From assembly GCA_905215015.1 (NCBI GenBank), contig CAJMOS010000065.1, positions 1-16,679 on the forward strand: 16,679 nt of DNA. Reading direction: 5' to 3'. The translations under genes were made by a program, and so were the position numbers. The stretch's first letter is position 1; each line of letters begins with the position of its first letter. Shown piece by piece: positions 14,902-16,679 of the stretch. The notes beneath the pieces are model-generated. The model ran no database searches. It was not told the DNA's origin and saw only the letters and a list, made by a program, of their open reading frames with translations. This DNA comes from an uncultured bacterium (lineage in GTDB: Bacteria > Spirochaetota > Spirochaetia > Sphaerochaetales > Sphaerochaetaceae).

Positions 14902-16122
14902 ATGCAGACAATCCGTATCGCAAAAGGCAAGGAGAAACAGCTCCTACGCCATCACCCATGGGTCTTTTCCAAAGCATTCGACCCAACTGGACTGGACGAC
15001 GGCGTCGTCCGGGTCGAGGCATTTGACGGCTCCTTCATCGCATGGGGCTTGTATGACTCGAAAAGCCACATCCCCCTCCACCTGCTCTCATGGAAGGAGA
15101 ACGAGACAATCGACGACACTTGGTGGCGAAGCCGCATCAGGGAAAGCGTCTTCAGGCGCAAGCGTTACCTGACCGGCAACGACCGTCAGGACACCACCTT
15201 CCGCCTGATTTTCGGCGAGGCGGACATGCTGCCTGGCTTGGTCGCCGACGTCTACGGAACCATGATCCGCCTGATCGTCAGCAGCCATATGGCCTGGGAG
15301 CGAAAAGATATCGCGGTGACCACGTTGGCTGGGCTTTTACATCCATCGTTGATCGTGGTGACTACCGACAGCAACTACACCAGTGTGGAGGCGATTCCGA
15401 AAAGCGCTCTTTTCTGGAAAGAAGGGGCCTATTTCACCCCGGAGGCCAAGCTGGAGGCAGTGCGGTTCAGGGAGTCAGGGCTCTTCTACGAAATCATTCC
15501 CGGCATGGGGCAAAAGAGCGGTTTCTACTGCGACCAGCGGGAAAACCGCAAGGCGATCGAGCGCTACGCGCAGGGAGCGACCATGCTGGACGCCTTCTGC
15601 TACACCGGCGGCTTCACCCTCCACGCATTGAAGGCCGGAGCAAGCCACGTGGACATGATGGACGCCAGCGAGGACGCCTTGCACCAGGCCTTGGTCCACA
15701 TCCATATCAATCAAGACCAGCAGACCATCCCTTCCGACAGCCGCGGGAAGGTGACCACCACCTGTTGCAACGTGTTCGAGCAGATGCGCTCCATCAAGGA
15801 GGACTATTACGACCTGATGGTGCTCGATCCACCAAAGCTTGCCAAAACGAAGAGCCAGGCCGAAACAGCCAGCAGGGCATACAAGGACCTGAACCGGTTG
15901 GCGATGGCGAAGATCAAAAATGGCGGCATCATCGCCACATTCAGCTGTTCCGGCGCTATCGACCGCGAGACGTTCCGCATGATCCTCGCCTGGGCGGCCA
16001 TGGATGCCGGCGTGGAGCTGCAGATCCTCGACACCCTGGGAGCGGGGGACGACCACCCAGTCCGCATCTCGTTTCCCGAATCGGAGTACCTGAAGGGCTA
16101 TATCGTCCGGGTAATCAAATAA
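14902..16122 (+). CDS. rlmI: Class I SAM-dependent 23S rRNA methyltransferase, RlmI type
   Basis: This 406-residue protein has the RlmI layout. An N-terminal PUA domain begins directly (IRIAKGKEKQLLRHHPWVFS), followed by an RNA-binding linker domain and a Rossmann methyltransferase domain. Family motifs are GQKSGFYCDQRENR, the SAM-binding DAFCYTGGFTLHALKAGA, the acidic MMDAS strand, LDPPKLAKTK (motif IV) and TFSCSG. E. coli RlmI makes 5-methylcytosine 1962 in 23S rRNA; the same target is likely but not proven here. Length is normal. It is read away from the lipoprotein gene, with 56 bases between starts. It ends 11 bases from the convergent YkgJ-type gene, with no terminator between them. Confidence 0.9.
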   Translation: MQTIRIAKGKEKQLLRHHPWVFSKAFDPTGLDDGVVRVEAFDGSFIAWGLYDSKSHIPLHLLSWKENETIDDTWWRSRIRESVFRRKRYLTGNDRQDTTFRLIFGEADMLPGLVADVYGTMIRLIVSSHMAWERKDIAVTTLAGLLHPSLIVVTTDSNYTSVEAIPKSALFWKEGAYFTPEAKLEAVRFRESGLFYEIIPGMGQKSGFYCDQRENRKAIERYAQGATMLDAFCYTGGFTLHALKAGASHVDMMDASEDALHQALVHIHINQDQQTIPSDSRGKVTTTCCNVFEQMRSIKEDYYDLMVLDPPKLAKTKSQAETASRAYKDLNRLAMAKIKNGGIIATFSCSGAIDRETFRMILAWAAMDAGVELQILDTLGAGDDHPVRISFPESEYLKGYIVRVIK

Positions 16123-16133
16123 GGAGGAACTGG

Positions 16134-16679
16134 TCAGGAAGCCTTCGGCGAAGGTGTCGAATCGTCGTTATCGTCATCCGATGCGAAGGCGCCCGTGTAG
16201 TTCGCGACCATCTGCACAGCGCCCAGCGCCTCGGTGACCGCCACGTTCAGATCCTCGACCTCCTCGCCATCACCGCTGGAGAGGGCGCGTAGCCGCATGC
16301 CATAGTCATCCATTGTCTTCACTCCGGAGCCGACAGGAAAGGAGAGTGCCTGCGGCATCGTCCCTTCCTTGTTGAACCGACAACGATGGAATACCGCCTC
16401 TCCGGTCTTTGCCCGCGAGGCGCACTGGGCGAAAAGCCGGCAAATCAGGGGCCGGGCCGGATAGACCTGGCAATGATAAGGAGTCGACGGGTCGTACAAG
16501 GGACAGTGGTCCAGACCGACCTGCTGCACCTTGTCGATCAGGCTGAGATTTTTGGAAACCAAGAGCAGATAAGCCGCGACCATGCGTGCCTCGCTGGTGG
16601 TGATATCGGGAAGGAAGCGCTCGCAACAAGTTCCGCATCCGAAAGCGCAGTGCACGTTGTTCTCATCACAGAACACAGC
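16134..16679 (-). CDS. YkgJ/UPF0153 family cysteine-cluster protein, N-terminus at or beyond the window edge
   Basis: About 180 residues are visible. The family pattern is clear: FGCGTCC near the start, a following TTSEA, then HCPLYDPSTPYHCQVYPARP and LICRLFAQC. These cysteines are thought to bind a metal ion or iron-sulfur cluster; no reaction is established. The C-terminus is an acidic, low-complexity tail (ASDDDNDDSTPSPKAS). The first possible start is GTG at 16676, but the frame stays open to the last base, so a few upstream residues may be missing. No ribosome site can be checked. Confidence 0.82.
   Translation of the reverse strand, partial: AVFCDENNVHCAFGCGTCCERFLPDITTSEARMVAAYLLLVSKNLSLIDKVQQVGLDHCPLYDPSTPYHCQVYPARPLICRLFAQCASRAKTGEAVFHRCRFNKEGTMPQALSFPVGSGVKTMDDYGMRLRALSSGDGEEVEDLNVAVTEALGAVQMVANYTGAFASDDDNDDSTPSPKAS

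Noticed and set aside
14846..15022. Lipoprotein frame extended to 15022
   Set aside because: This would run through the divergent rlmI promoter and first 40 codons and would bury the signal peptide behind 59 Arg-rich residues.
16121..16133. AAGGAGG directly after the rlmI stop, like a ribosome site for another gene
   Set aside because: No ATG, GTG or TTG follows at suitable spacing, and the region codes on the other strand for the YkgJ-type protein.
16142..16154. Inverted repeat CCTTCGGCGAAGG near the rlmI 3' end as a terminator
   Set aside because: The stem is very short with almost no loop, has no T tract, and lies within the YkgJ-type coding sequence.
15090..16292. A 400-codon plus-strand frame overlapping rlmI
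   Set aside because: It is out of frame with rlmI, whose motifs are all in the other frame; the product is Arg/His/Pro-rich.

Overview
This window is ordinary-looking chromosomal DNA, GC-rich by eye and densely coded. It most likely comes from a spirochaete, plausibly of the Sphaerochaeta type. Two things suggest this. The solute-binding protein has a lipobox-free signal peptide followed by a QGSKEAAPAA-like start to the mature protein. The RsmA homologue carries the YDSPxAIK leader ahead of FGQNFL that I associate with spirochaete RsmA. The taxonomic call is inference; there is no rRNA gene or other decisive marker.

Layout. Positions 1-5081 (minus strand) hold a four-gene sugar-uptake unit, transcribed leftwards: LplB-type permease, LplC-type permease, periplasmic solute-binding protein, and a membrane-anchored AraC/YesS-type regulator whose DNA-binding end lies beyond position 1. 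No ATPase and no glycosidase are visible. A leader of about 200 bases and the terminator of the upstream unit separate it from mtaB. Positions 5335-7355 (minus) hold a prephenate/arogenate dehydrogenase whose stop overlaps the GTG start of mtaB (a tRNA methylthiotransferase). Positions 7395-9143 (minus) encode an exported protein made almost wholly of ankyrin repeats. Positions 9303-10304 (plus) encode phosphate acetyltransferase (pta), followed by a strong intrinsic terminator, and 10398-11795 (plus) a MATE efflux transporter. Positions 11737-14845 (minus) carry a predicted lipoprotein, a short ComEC/Rec2 channel protein lacking the usual C-terminal hydrolase domain, and RsmA (16S rRNA dimethyltransferase); comEC runs 131 bases into rsmA. 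Positions 14902-16122 (plus) encode an RlmI-type 23S rRNA methyltransferase, facing a YkgJ-type cysteine-cluster protein that runs off the right edge.

The most interesting signal is regulatory. Several genes that open a transcription unit (tyrA, rlmI, probably the ankyrin gene and the MATE gene) have a -10-like box ending only 6-8 bases before their ATG, and most lack a well-placed Shine-Dalgarno. Genes inside operons (lplC, the binding protein, the araC-type gene, mtaB, rsmA) have clear ones. This predicts leaderless mRNAs for part of the gene set. I see no mobile element, CRISPR array, tRNA, rRNA or defence system, and no convincing new multi-gene system. There is no gene-free stretch over 300 bases; the largest gap is the 253 bases between mtaB and lplB.
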